From: Haloterrigena turkmenica DSM 5511
GTDB taxonomy: Archaea > Halobacteriota > Halobacteria > Halobacteriales > Natrialbaceae
DNA: 64,000 nucleotides
Direction: 5' to 3'
Assembly (NCBI RefSeq): GCF_000025325.1
Contig: NC_013743.1
Coordinates: 2,480,001 to 2,544,000 of the forward strand
In this document: positions 27,366 to 35,703 of the stretch, one piece after another
Layout of the letters: each line of letters opens with the position of its first letter
Numbering within the stretch: the first letter of the stretch is position 1
The notes under the pieces: model-generated
Databases searched by the model: none
Told to the model about the DNA's origin: nothing
The model's input: the letters and a program-made list of their open reading frames with translations, nothing else
Translations under genes and position numbers: made by a program

Positions 27366-27491
27366 GTATCAGGGTTGGGATAGAGCGCCTAAACCCCTTG
27401 CGTTCTCAGCAATCTCGAGCGGTTGCTATGACGCGCCGCTGCCGTCGGTCGATCTCTGCTCGCGGTCGCGAGGCGTCTCGCGCCTGGCTAT

Positions 27492-27545
27492 TGACTACGA
27501 GGCATGGGGTCCGCTTCTGACTACGAGGCACGTGGGGACCCGCTC
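27492..27545. repeat. 26-bp imperfect tandem duplication over a stop codon
   Basis: TGACTACGAGGCA at 27492-27504 recurs exactly at 27518-27530, and the following GGGG-CCGCT segments also match with small gaps. The right copy contains the last codons and the TAG stop of the DUF389 gene, so the stop region has been copied. Confidence 0.8.
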
Positions 27546-28816
27546 TCGACGAACTCGACGGTCACGGCCACGTCGCGCTCGGTCCGGTCCTCGAGGCCGG
27601 CCTCGAGGGTCGGGACGAGAGTCGGATACGGAACGTCGGCGGGTCGCTGGACGACGACGGTGACCGCCGGCTCACCGTCGGTTCCGGGGCCGACGAACTC
27701 GGTGCGCACCTCGACGAGTTCGAGGTCGTCGTACGCGTCGTCCTCGAGGACGGTCCGCACCTCGTCGTTGACGGCGTTCTGGTGGTTCACGTACTGGCCG
27801 ATGACCAGCCCGCCGGTGGCAAAGACGAGCATGCCGACGACGGCGGCGATGACGAGGGTATCGAGCCACTCACCGGGGACGTTGGCCCGGAGCGACCCCT
27901 GCGTCCAGCCGTCGGGCCGGTAGCCCAGATACCAGAACACCGCGAGACCGGCGAAGAGGATCGACGTGGCGTTGACGGCGACCAGCGCGCCGGCGCCGAC
28001 GGCGACGGTCGTCTCGCCCCAAGCCAGCCCGATGCCGACCGCTGCGGCCGCCGGAATGAGCGCGACGGCGATCATCACGCCGACCAGCGAGACGGGGATC
28101 GCCGTCGCGAGGCCGAACGCGCCGGCGGCGCCGGCGCAGACGCCGACCACGAGCGCGAGCAGCCCCGGCGAGATCCGGTTCTGGACCTGCACGATGGCCG
28201 TGATGTCGATCGTCGAGGGAACGATCCCGCCGGACCGGACCAGCCACGCGAAGGCGAAGGCGCTGGCGATTGCGACGACGAGCCCCATCGCCAGCGAGGT
28301 CAGGCCGCCGGCGATCATGTCGCGGTCGTCGAGCACGAGGCCGACGGTCCCCGTCAGCGCGGCGCTGACCTGGGGCGCGATCACCATCGAGCCGACGACG
28401 ATCGCCGGCGAGTCCAACAGCAGGCCCGCCGTCGCGACGATCGCGCTCAGGACCGTCATCGCGTAGTAGGTGACTCGACCGGGCGTCATGTTCAGCGCCC
28501 GCGTGCGGATCTCCTCGCGAGCGATGCTGTCGTCTTCCTCCTGGCCGTTGACGTACCGTTCCTCGAGCTCCTCGATTCGCGGCGTTCGAGCCGTCTCGAT
28601 CGAGGAGACGACGATGAAGTCGTCCTCGACGCCGGCCTCACGCAGCGACGTGAGCACGCTGTCGACCGCCTGCGTCGGGACCGGGAACGTAACGAGTTCG
28701 CCGTTGCCTCGGTCGCTGTTCTCGTTCGTTCGGACGTAATCGAGGCCCTCGTCCTCGAGCACATCGAGCGCCGCGTCCCGCGTTTCAGCCGGGACGAACA
28801 CCTGCAGTAGTCGCAC
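27521..28816 (-). CDS. DUF389 (TIGR00341-like) membrane protein
   Basis: The 431-residue protein starts with a cytoplasmic ACT-like domain (1-75, MRLLQVFVPAETRDAALDVLEDEGLDYV). It then has a linker, about eight to ten membrane spans with the DUF389 signature GLLLDSPAIVVGSMVIAPQ, and a C-terminal alpha/beta region. Function of the family is unknown. The start codon is GTG at 28816. A full-length paralogue with the same plan is at 46281-47597, with the same LLLDSPAVVVGSMVIAP core. Confidence 0.85.
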   Translation of the reverse strand: MRLLQVFVPAETRDAALDVLEDEGLDYVRTNENSDRGNGELVTFPVPTQAVDSVLTSLREAGVEDDFIVVSSIETARTPRIEELEERYVNGQEEDDSIAREEIRTRALNMTPGRVTYYAMTVLSAIVATAGLLLDSPAIVVGSMVIAPQVSAALTGTVGLVLDDRDMIAGGLTSLAMGLVVAIASAFAFAWLVRSGGIVPSTIDITAIVQVQNRISPGLLALVVGVCAGAAGAFGLATAIPVSLVGVMIAVALIPAAAAVGIGLAWGETTVAVGAGALVAVNATSILFAGLAVFWYLGYRPDGWTQGSLRANVPGEWLDTLVIAAVVGMLVFATGGLVIGQYVNHQNAVNDEVRTVLEDDAYDDLELVEVRTEFVGPGTDGEPAVTVVVQRPADVPYPTLVPTLEAGLEDRTERDVAVTVEFVESGSPRAS

Positions 28817-28981
28817 TGGCGACGGAGTCGGGTCGTCACGTGATTCCTATGCGGTCGTTATACTGTTGTGGAATCGTTTCCTCTCGGTCGTCGTCGGGCA
28901 CGCTCGTCGTGCCGGCGACGATCTGCCGACGACAGCCGAGCGAGACAACGCACTTACGGTCCCGACCGACGAGTATCGACC

Positions 28982-29266
28982 ATGGCTGCGGATCTCGAGG
29001 AGAAGACGGATCGCTACGGCGAGTTGCTCGCGGAGGCCCTCGAGGCGGCGTCGGTCGCGCCGCCGGAGGGGACGCCGATGGCCGAGGCGGCGGCGGAGTG
29101 TTACGAGATGGCGGCGTCGTACCTCGAGGACGGTCGTCACTTCCGCGAGGGGGACGACCTCGTCAACGCGCTGGCGTCGTTCTCTTACGGCCACGCGTGG
29201 CTCGACGCGGGCGCCCGAATCGGCCTGTTCGACGTGCCGACGGAGGGCCACCTGTTTACGGTCTAG
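28982..29266 (+). CDS. DUF357 family protein
   Basis: The 94-residue protein is mostly helical. It contains AAAECYEMAASYLEDGRHF and DLVNALASFSYGHAWLDAGARIGLF, the conserved TPR-like helical pair of the archaeal DUF357 family (PF04010). Family members are small, widespread and of unknown role. ATG 28982 was preferred over the earlier in-frame ATG at 28868 because TATA-like CTTACGG lies ~30 bases before it and the conserved domain starts here. Confidence 0.85.
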   Translation: MAADLEEKTDRYGELLAEALEAASVAPPEGTPMAEAAAECYEMAASYLEDGRHFREGDDLVNALASFSYGHAWLDAGARIGLFDVPTEGHLFTV

Positions 29267-29668
29267 CGGCCCGCTCTCGGACAGACAGTCGCGTCGGGGT
29301 CGAGAATCAGCGGACGGAGCGCGGACGGCGAGATGATACCAATACAGTTGGACACTACACTTCTGTAGGTCGCTGTTGTACGGTCAACTGCAATGGTAAC
29401 GGGACGTGCTGGTCGGGTCGTGCTGAGCTTGCCGGCGGTCACCCCTCACCGCCGGGTCGCCGGGGGACCGCGTCGCGGCGGCGACCCCGGAATCCGCACG
29501 AGTAACAGCAATATAACCGCAACATATATAATAGAAAATCCGAACAGTTTATAAGATGGGCGAAAGCTTTATATGCCTTACGGCCTTACCCTATGTTAGC
29601 TGAGGCGACCGGGTTTCTTCTGGTTACCCCACCCGGGAGCCCCGAGTAACGCACCCGATACGCACACC
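29267..29668 (+). promoter_or_regulatory. Upstream region of tfb
   Basis: This 402-base gap has no convincing gene. It holds GC-rich short hairpins (GCCGGCGG...CCGCCGG near 29433-29457 and CGCCGGGG...CCCCGG near 29459-29493). An AT-rich stretch follows with two TATA-like elements, TTTATAAG near 29549 and the strong GCTTTATATG near 29566-29575. A start ~25 bases after the second gives an unusually long leader of ~70 bases containing the imperfect hairpin ACCGGG...CCCGGG. Confidence 0.6.
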
Positions 29669-30640
29669 ATGACAGACACCACCATCAAAACGTACACAGG
29701 CGAGGCTGAGAGCGAGGAAACGACAGAGGAGTCGGGGGAGCAAGAGCGCTGCCCCGAGTGTGGCGGCCGAGTCATCTCGGACGCCGAACACGCCGAGACG
29801 GTCTGTGAAGACTGCGGGCTCGTCGTCGAGGAAGACGAGATCGATCGCGGCCCCGAGTGGCGAGCCTTCGACGCCGCCGAGAAGGACGAGAAGTCCCGCG
29901 TCGGCGCCCCGACGACGAACATGATGCACGACCAGGGCCTCTCGACGAACATCGGCTGGCAGGACAAGGACGCCTACGGGCGAGCCCTCTCGAGTCGCCA
30001 GCGTCAGAAGATGCAGCGCCTCCGCACCTGGAACGAGCGGTTCCGCACCCGCGACTCCAAGGAGCGCAACCTCAAGCAGGCGCTGGGCGAGATCGACCGA
30101 ATGGCGAGCGCGCTCGGTCTCCCGGAGAACGTCCGCGAGACCGCCAGCGTGATCTACCGCCGCGCGCTCGAGGAGGATCTCCTCCCCGGACGCTCCATCG
30201 AGGGCGTCGCGACCGCGTCGCTGTACGCCGCGGCCCGACAGGCGGGCACTCCCCGCTCGCTCGACGAGATTTCGGCGGTCAGCCGCGTCGAGAAGATGGA
30301 GCTGACCCGCACGTACCGATACATCATCCGGGAACTCGGCCTCGAGGTCAAGCCGGCCGACCCCGAACACTACGTACCGCGGTTCGTCAGCGACCTCGAT
30401 CTCTCGGACGAGACCGAACGTATGGCCCGCGAACTGCTCGAGTCCGCGCGCCAGGAGGGCGTCCACAGCGGCAAATCGCCGGTCGGCCTCGCGGCCGCCG
30501 CGGTCTACGCCGCTGCCCTGCTGACCAACGAGAAGGTCACCCAGAACGACGTCAGCGAAGTCGCCAGCATCTCCGAGGTCACCATCCGCAACCGCTACAA
30601 GGAACTGCTCGAGGCCTCCGACACGGCAGCCCCGGCGTAA
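29669..30640 (+). CDS. tfb: Transcription initiation factor TFB
   Basis: The 323-residue archaeal TFIIB homologue recruits RNA polymerase to TBP-bound promoters. It has an N-terminal zinc ribbon (CPEC-X15-CEDC, ~28-50) and a B-reader/B-linker region (GPEWRAFDAAEKDEKSRVGAP). Two cyclin folds follow (~125-215, IDRMASALGLPENVRETAS; ~220-315, YVPRFVSDLDLSDE). A recognition helix near the C-terminus (ASISEVTIRNRYKELLEA) contacts the BRE. Haloarchaea usually carry several tfb genes; this is a standard-length one. A one-repeat TFB-like protein is at 52180. Confidence 0.95.
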   Translation: MTDTTIKTYTGEAESEETTEESGEQERCPECGGRVISDAEHAETVCEDCGLVVEEDEIDRGPEWRAFDAAEKDEKSRVGAPTTNMMHDQGLSTNIGWQDKDAYGRALSSRQRQKMQRLRTWNERFRTRDSKERNLKQALGEIDRMASALGLPENVRETASVIYRRALEEDLLPGRSIEGVATASLYAAARQAGTPRSLDEISAVSRVEKMELTRTYRYIIRELGLEVKPADPEHYVPRFVSDLDLSDETERMARELLESARQEGVHSGKSPVGLAAAAVYAAALLTNEKVTQNDVSEVASISEVTIRNRYKELLEASDTAAPA

Positions 30641-30750
30641 ACGACATGTTTCGGGGTCTGTCATCGGCGGTTTCGATTCGACCTCGGGTGCGATGAACGG
30701 CTGATTAGGAAGCGACAACACTTTTGAGGCACGGTGTGGAATGCCATAGC

Positions 30751-30930
30751 ATGGACGAGACGACCGTGCAACTGTTGTGTCCAGAATGTACGAAAGATTG
30801 GCAGATTTCTCCCGGTGAACTCCCCGCTGCCGCCGACATGTTTCACTGTCCCGGCTGTCACGCCTCGCGGCGGATGTCCGAGTTCACGCGAACCGATCGG
30901 GATCTCCAGACGTTGAAACAACTCGGCTAG
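30751..30930 (+). CDS. Small zinc-ribbon protein
   Basis: The 59-residue product has LLCPECTKDWQISPGELP and, 21 residues later, FHCPGCHASRRM, two CxxC knuckles of a zinc ribbon, then a charged helix ending LKQLG. ATG 30751 follows TATA-like CTTTTGAGG by ~25 bases. Homologues are common in haloarchaea. The ribbon resembles those of RNA-polymerase-associated proteins, but no function is known. Confidence 0.78.
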   Translation: MDETTVQLLCPECTKDWQISPGELPAAADMFHCPGCHASRRMSEFTRTDRDLQTLKQLG

Positions 30931-31220
30931 CGATCAGGCCCCCTGCGGTGGCGAGCGCGATCTGCCCACTTCTCCAGTTCACTCGCGTCAGTGTCCAGCG
31001 GTAGTGACCGTTTACCGAACCTGACTGGAGCGTTCAACCCCCCGACGAAAGCGCTTATTATTCGTGTAATACCGCATTGTACGTGCTTCCTTCGAGCGAT
31101 TTGGTCCGGGTAGGGATACCATTCCGTGAGTCCTAGCTGGTGACATCCTGTCGACTGAACTCAGGTCCCGTGCTAACGCGACTCAAGATAATAATATAAC
31201 CCTGCAGTGGGTAGGATTGC

Positions 31221-31463
31221 ATGGTTATGAAGAAGCAGGAGCTCATTCACCTTCACGGCCTTCTTGCGGAGGTATCGAACCAGTGCGCGGAGTGGGATGA
31301 CTGTACTATCGACCTCGAGGAGTACGAGTCGCGGGGTATCCGACCGACATCAATCCACAAGTCGAAAACTGATCACAAAGCTGCTGTCTTCGCGCTCGCC
31401 GGGGGAATCACGAAGAACATGCGCGAGGGGGAGCAGGAAGCAGTCGCCGCTACTGCGGACTGA
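31221..31463 (+). CDS. UPF0058 family protein
   Basis: The 80-residue protein starts M(VM)KKQELIHLHGLLAEVSNQC and contains IRPTSIHKSKTDHKAAVFALAGGI, the central signature of the haloarchaeal/archaeal UPF0058 family. It is helical and charged. TATA-like ATAATATAACC lies ~25 bases before the first ATG; the ATG at 31227 is an alternative start. Function unknown. Confidence 0.85.
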   Translation: MVMKKQELIHLHGLLAEVSNQCAEWDDCTIDLEEYESRGIRPTSIHKSKTDHKAAVFALAGGITKNMREGEQEAVAATAD

Positions 31464-31666
31464 AACAGACGACATCTCCTTCGATAACGCAACCGCTGAC
31501 TGGCGAGACTCGTCTTTGCGTCGCTACGCTGGATCGGTGTGAGCCTCGTTGGTAACGAGCGCCATTCTGCTACGTGTCACGATACGCACACCGCTATCCA
31601 TTGTGATCGTCGGGCTCCTGTTCATTGCTGTGCGTCTCGGTCGCGAACACACACCGGGAGAATCAG

Positions 31667-32122
31667 CTACTCGACCAGATCCTCGAACTCGGGGAGGATC
31701 TCCTCGTCGTCGTCCGTCTCGTCGCCGTCGGTCTCCGCGGTCGACGACTCCTCCGTCTCGGTTTCCGACTCATCGTTAATTTCGTCTTCCTCGAGTTCCT
31801 CGACGCTGAGGACCTCGAGTGGAATGTTCTCGAGGAGTTGGCCGATCTCCTTGCGCGCGATTCGGGAGGCGTGTTCCTCGCGCTCGACGTTGAAGACGGT
31901 CATCTCCAGTTCGAGCGCGACCAGCGCCTCGTCGGCCGCGATGAAGGCGGGCGGGAGCTCCTCTCCCGATGGAGAGGTGCGCTCGCCCATGTTGATCTCG
32001 ACGTAGTTCAGGTCAGGGTTCAGCATCTCACCCGTCTTCGAAATGGCGATGCGAATCGCCTCGTCCGGCGTTTCCACATCGAACACCGGCACGGCGGCTT
32101 CGACGACAACCCTGCAGTCCAT
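31667..32122 (-). CDS. DUF555/UPF0212 family protein with altered zinc site
   Basis: The 151-residue protein begins MDCRVVVEAAVPVFDVETPDEA and contains ISKTGEMLNPDLNYVEINMGER and AADEALVALELEMTVFNVER. It ends in a long acidic tail. This matches the archaeal DUF555 family. In the members I recall, the segment after MGER holds a CPHCG knuckle; here it reads TSPSGEEL, so both cysteines are absent. ATG 32122 was preferred to 32176 because the family N-terminus starts there. Function unknown. Confidence 0.82.
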   Translation of the reverse strand: MDCRVVVEAAVPVFDVETPDEAIRIAISKTGEMLNPDLNYVEINMGERTSPSGEELPPAFIAADEALVALELEMTVFNVEREEHASRIARKEIGQLLENIPLEVLSVEELEEDEINDESETETEESSTAETDGDETDDDEEILPEFEDLVE

Positions 32123-32327
32123 ACACGGATATTGTGTCGCATCCAGTATGAAAGTTCGCCTCAGGAGACAGGACACTCTGTTCGAGAGCTAGCTCTGCCC
32201 GGCGAGCGCCCCGTCGGCTGGATAGCTAGTGAATAGCACCCACTCAGCGGCCGACTCGACGAGACGGCTACCTTCCCGCCCCGTCGGTTCGAAAGGCAAA
32301 AGCCCGCGCCCCCGAACGGACGGCTAG

Positions 32328-33257
32328 ATGGAGACAGGGACGATTCCGGTCGACGAACTCGAGGGTGGTCTCGACCTGTATCGCACGCTCGAGAGCGGAC
32401 AGAGCTACCTCTGGCGGCGCAGCGACGGCGAGATGTACGGCGGGTCGCCGGCGCCGGAGGCGTGGTACTATACGGTCGTCGACGGCGAGGTGATCCGGGT
32501 TCGCCGCCGCGGCGGGCCGGACGGTGATCCGACCGCCGGCGTGGCGGCCGACGCGACGACCGGCCGTCTCGAGTGGGAGTCGACGACCGACGCCGAGCCC
32601 CTCGTCCGCCGGCTCCTGCGCTTAGACGACGACCTCGAGGCGATCGTCGACGCGGCGCCGGACGACCCCCTCCTCCGTGAGGCCTACGAGGCCCACCGCG
32701 GGATGCGACTGGTCGACGATCCGGCCTTCGGCTGTCTGATCTCGTTTATCTGCTCGACGCAGATGCGGGTCAGCCGGATCCACGCGATGGTCTCGACGCT
32801 GGCCGCCGAGTACGGCGACGCGATCGCGTTCGACGGCGAGACCTACCACGCGTTCCCCACGCCGGCCCAACTCGCGGCGGCGACCGAGAGCGAACTGCGC
32901 GATCTGGGGCTCGGCTACCGCGCCCCCTACGTCGTTCGCACGGCCGAGCTGGTGGCCGACGGCGAGGCCCACCCCGAGGAAGCCCGGGACCTCGAGTACG
33001 AGGCCGCGCGGGAGTATCTGACCCGCTTCGTCGGCGTCGGCGACAAAGTGGCCGACTGCGTGCTCCTGTTCTCGCTGGGGTTCGACGAGGCCGTTCCCCT
33101 CGACACGTGGCTCAAATCGGCCGTCGAGGAGTACTACCCCGACTGCGACCGGGGCTCCTACGCCGCGACCTCGCGGGCGATCCGCGAGCAACTGGGCGGG
33201 GAGTACGCCGGCTACGCGCAAACGTACATCTTCCACCACCTTCGAACCGGTGAATGA
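32328..33257 (+). CDS. ogg: 8-oxoguanine DNA glycosylase (OGG1-type, HhH-GPD)
   Basis: The 309-residue enzyme removes oxidised guanine and nicks the DNA. An N-terminal OGG-type beta domain (residues ~15-85, SGQSYLWRR) precedes the helical HhH-GPD domain. Its active site shows GVGDKVADCVLLFSL with the catalytic Lys near residue 240 and PLDTW with the catalytic Asp near 259. ICSTQMRVSRI is the core helix. The domain plan resembles eukaryotic OGG1 more than MutY/Nth. The gene stands alone; the stop codon region is partly duplicated (33246-33280). Confidence 0.9.
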   Translation: METGTIPVDELEGGLDLYRTLESGQSYLWRRSDGEMYGGSPAPEAWYYTVVDGEVIRVRRRGGPDGDPTAGVAADATTGRLEWESTTDAEPLVRRLLRLDDDLEAIVDAAPDDPLLREAYEAHRGMRLVDDPAFGCLISFICSTQMRVSRIHAMVSTLAAEYGDAIAFDGETYHAFPTPAQLAAATESELRDLGLGYRAPYVVRTAELVADGEAHPEEARDLEYEAAREYLTRFVGVGDKVADCVLLFSLGFDEAVPLDTWLKSAVEEYYPDCDRGSYAATSRAIREQLGGEYAGYAQTYIFHHLRTGE

Positions 33258-33280
33258 CGGTGTGGACCGGCAAATGACGG
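33246..33280. repeat. Duplicated stop-codon segment, 20-base period
   Basis: ACCGGTGAATGACGG (33246-33260) recurs as ACCGGCAAATGACGG (33266-33280), 13 of 15 identical. The left copy includes the TGA stop of the glycosylase gene; the right copy repeats a TGA. Confidence 0.7.
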
Positions 33281-33332
33281 AGTTCGCGTTCCGCGCGGAA
33301 CGATTTTGTGAACGGGCTGTCCATATCTTCGT

Positions 33333-33650
33333 ATGGTCGACGGATCGGTCCTTGCGCTGCTCGCGGCCGCCGGGTTCGTCGGCGCGCTCGGAATCGCGAT
33401 CAAGTACTTCGGGATGGTGCGGCTGATCGCGGGCTACGATTCCGACCGCGTCACCGACGAGGCAGGACTGGCCGACTTCGTCGGGACGAACACGCTGTTC
33501 GTCGCCGCGCTTCTGGTGCTCATCGCCGTCGTCGAGCACGCGGAGCCCTTCGGTGACACGGACCTCGTCTGGCTTGTCTTCGTCGTCGCGGTGTTCGGCC
33601 TCACCGCCCACATGATCGTCGGCTCTCGGCGGTACGAACGTTCGGCGTGA
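33333..33650 (+). CDS. Small three-span membrane protein (DUF3784-like)
   Basis: The 105-residue protein has three hydrophobic spans (~5-28, ~52-67, ~76-95). Between the first two is the motif MVRLIAGYDSDRVTDEAGLADFVG, similar to the LIAGYNT signature of DUF3784 proteins. TATA-like GATTTTGTG lies ~30 bases upstream. The family is uncharacterised. Confidence 0.7.
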   Translation: MVDGSVLALLAAAGFVGALGIAIKYFGMVRLIAGYDSDRVTDEAGLADFVGTNTLFVAALLVLIAVVEHAEPFGDTDLVWLVFVVAVFGLTAHMIVGSRRYERSA

Positions 33651-33689
33651 GTAGCGTCGTTCAGTCGGCTCCCGCTGCCGGCTGGTGGC

Positions 33690-33935
33690 TCAGTCGTAGT
33701 CCTCGCGCCCAGTCATCGCCCAGTATGCCTGCGAGATGATCGTGACAGCGAAGATAACCGCGAGCCCAACCGCGACGTAGCGGGCTGCCGTCTCGCCGAC
33801 CAGATAGTAGGCGAGTCCGCTCGCAATGAGGACGAACAAGATCGCACCGACGAGCAACTCGAGGAGCTCTCGGAGCGTTGCGTGGCTACCCGAGACGTCG
33901 AGATACTCGTCTTCGATGCGTTCGATGATACCCAT
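33690..33935 (-). CDS. Small two-span membrane protein
   Basis: The 81-residue protein has a charged N-terminus (MGIIERIEDEYLDVSGSHATLRELLEL), two hydrophobic helices (~28-46 and ~51-70) and a polar C-terminus. I recognise no family. It is convergent with the DUF3784-like gene, with 39 bases between the stops. Confidence 0.6.
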   Translation of the reverse strand: MGIIERIEDEYLDVSGSHATLRELLELLVGAILFVLIASGLAYYLVGETAARYVAVGLAVIFAVTIISQAYWAMTGREDYD

Positions 33936-33969
33936 AGCGTGATCGTTGTGTATCGCGGCCGGCGTCGAA

Positions 33970-34113
33970 TCAGCGGAACTCCTCGAGCGCGGTCTGCTCT
34001 CGCTTTAGCTGTCGCGTCCGATAGCCGTACTCGGTTTCGAGGCGGTCTCCAAAGGCCTTGTCGAAGTGCTGTACACGGTGGACATCGATAGAGCACGTGT
34101 CTCCGTTACGATA
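33970..34113 (-). pseudogene. Coding-like remnant without a start codon
   Basis: This minus-strand frame runs 47 codons between two stops and has no ATG or GTG near its beginning. The peptide (HFDKAFGDRLETEYGYRTR... ending ALEEFR) is charged and helical, and its codons have the G/C third-base bias of real genes. It could be the tail of a decayed gene. I recognise no family. Confidence 0.3.
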
Positions 34114-34229
34114 TCATGCACGGACTCGAGTGATGACGGTACGGTCGAGACTGGAACGCTCCTAATCGTGGCAACGGGGAATTCCGCGTCCTCCCCAACC
34201 GATTCGCTCGCGCAACGTCGTCGGCCGCC

Positions 34230-34301
34230 CTCGCTATCGCTCACGGTTCCTTCCAGTCACCGCTCGCTTTTCGAGGTGCTCGCAGGGCTCGCACCTCGCT
34301 T
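34230..34301. repeat. Dispersed hairpin repeat, copy B (intergenic)
   Basis: This matches 3239-3310. The stem here is CGAGGTGC / GCACCTCG around an 11-base loop. Compared with copy A (CGAGGCGC / GCGCCTCG), the sixth base pair changes from C-G to T-A on both arms, which preserves the stem. Confidence 0.65.
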
Positions 34302-34401
34302 CGCTCGGACGCCCGACAGCGCGCGCCGCGGCGTGGCGTCGGTCGGGTAGCGCTCGCGTCGTAGAGTCGGCTTTTTGTCGCTCGCGGTCGACCCCTCGCA
34401 C

Positions 34402-34680
34402 ATGGCGGACCGAACCCGCGCACACGTCTTCGTCTCCGGTACGGTACAGGGCGTCTACTACCGCGCGAACACTCGAGACACGGCCCGCGAGAAGGGCGTC
34501 GACGGTTGGGTGAAGAACTTGGACGACGGCCGCGTCGAGGCGATCTTCGAGGGCCCCGAGGACGCCGTCGAGGGGATGGCCGAGTGGTGTCACACGGGCA
34601 GTCCCGCGGCCGACGTCGCGGACGTCGAGGTCGACTACGAGGAGCCACAGGGCGAGGACGGCTTCGAAATCCGGTACTGA
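34402..34680 (+). CDS. acyP: Acylphosphatase
   Basis: The 92-residue enzyme hydrolyses acyl phosphates. It has the signature HVFVSGTVQGVYYRANTR with catalytic Arg (~residue 22), and GWVKNLDDGRVEAIFEGP with catalytic Asn (~40). Length is normal. ATG 34402 was chosen over the GTG/ATG at 34375 because TATA-like CTTTTTG lies ~28 bases before it and the domain starts here. Repeat copy B lies 100 bases upstream. Confidence 0.93.
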   Translation: MADRTRAHVFVSGTVQGVYYRANTRDTAREKGVDGWVKNLDDGRVEAIFEGPEDAVEGMAEWCHTGSPAADVADVEVDYEEPQGEDGFEIRY

Positions 34681-34704
34681 ACCGGTACGCGATCGGGCGC
34701 CGAC

Positions 34705-34911
34705 TCAGTCGGACCGTCCGACTCCCGAGTCGTCGCGTTCGGTCCCCGCTTCGGCGACCTCGTCGTCGTCGTAGACGTCGATATGATGGACCGCGCTCGG
34801 GGAGAGGAGTCGGTCCCCCTCGAGTTCGATCCAGCCGTTGGCGTGGACGACGATCGGCCCCTCGTAGAGCGGGTCGTCGTCGACCGGGTCGTCGTAGATG
34901 GCGACGTCCAC
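34705..34911 (-). CDS. Small acidic hypothetical protein
   Basis: The 68-residue protein starts at GTG 34911 (VDVAIYDDPVDDDPLYEGP). It is strongly acidic, with a beta-like centre (IVVHANGWIELEGDRLL) and SAVHHIDVYDDDE. The composition and codon use look coding, and similar HANGWIEL-type proteins occur in haloarchaea, as far as I recall. No promoter is obvious. Moderate confidence that it is real. Confidence 0.5.
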   Translation of the reverse strand: MDVAIYDDPVDDDPLYEGPIVVHANGWIELEGDRLLSPSAVHHIDVYDDDEVAEAGTERDDSGVGRSD

Positions 34912-35077
34912 GTAGGCTCGCGTGAAGGGATTCGCGTCGTCGGAGACGATCGAGTGGCGAGAGGCGATCGGCGGGAATATCGTAGGATACTGACACCACT
35001 ACCTCAGATAAGTGTACCGTAACGGACAGCACCTGCGCCGTGGAACGCGATGACTGCGGCACGATCGGAGCGAGCGG

Positions 35078-35575
35078 TCACATGGACTCGACCAAATACG
35101 TCTCGAGCCACGGCGGCTCCTCGCAGTACTTCCACTCGGCCCAGTCGGCCTTCTCGCCGGCGTAGTAGGCTCGATAGGCCGCGACGGGATCGCCGGGGCG
35201 TTTGTACTCGTCGGGCATCGTCTGGGGCCGGGGCGTCGGCTCGGCGGCGGGGAACGAAATCGCGTCGGGATCGATCCGCTCGATCACCCCCCAGGAGGCG
35301 TGGTCGTCGTCCTTGTCGTAGCGCTCGACGAACTCGGCGTTCAGGGCCTCGGCGTGGTCGCGCAGGCGGAGCCAGTTCGCCCGCGATTCCGTCGCCCACG
35401 TCGTAACGGGGTGGTCGACGTGGGTCGGCCGATAGAGGAAGTCGGCTTCGTAGCCGTTCTCCCGGGCCGCGGTACACAGCACCTGAGCGGCCTCGAGCAG
35501 CAGCTTATTGACGTGCTGGTCGCAGTGATAGCGCGCGGCGAGCCGCGGGTCCTCGTCGAGCCAAAAGACGTTCAC
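35078..35575 (-). CDS. Conserved protein with phage-type relatives (MNVFxLDxDPxxAAxxxCDxH)
   Basis: The 165-residue protein begins MNVFWLDEDPRLAARYHCDQHVNKLLLEAAQVL, a pattern I know from uncharacterised phage and bacterial proteins. Some of these are annotated with pyrimidine-dimer glycosylase-like folds, which is weak evidence. It also has YRPTHVDHPVTTWATESRANWLRLRDHAEAL. His and Asp residues in the first 25 positions and the THVDHP motif could form a metal or catalytic site. The neighbouring gene nnrD is divergent. Function not known. Confidence 0.7.
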   Translation of the reverse strand: MNVFWLDEDPRLAARYHCDQHVNKLLLEAAQVLCTAARENGYEADFLYRPTHVDHPVTTWATESRANWLRLRDHAEALNAEFVERYDKDDDHASWGVIERIDPDAISFPAAEPTPRPQTMPDEYKRPGDPVAAYRAYYAGEKADWAEWKYCEEPPWLETYLVESM

Positions 35576-35703
35576 GTCGGTAATTGAGGCTCGAGTGGAT
35601 TGGGCCTATCGCCTAACGATGTTTGTCGGGTTCCGGCGCGAGTCACGACGCTACCGAAATTCGGTCCGCAACGTTGAACGGACGGCCCGTCGAACCCCCA
35701 GCC

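Larger units (their letters stand above)
33936..34401. other. 466-base gap with gene remnant and dispersed repeat
   Basis: No complete gene is supported. On the minus strand 33970-34113 is a short coding-like stretch without a start. 34230-34301 is copy B of the dispersed hairpin repeat. The last ~30 bases hold the promoter of the acylphosphatase gene (CTTTTTG near 34372). Confidence 0.6.

Noticed and set aside
29393-29533. 46-codon plus-strand frame upstream of tfb
   Set aside because: No conserved features, low acidic content, and it crosses GC hairpins and the AT-rich promoter.
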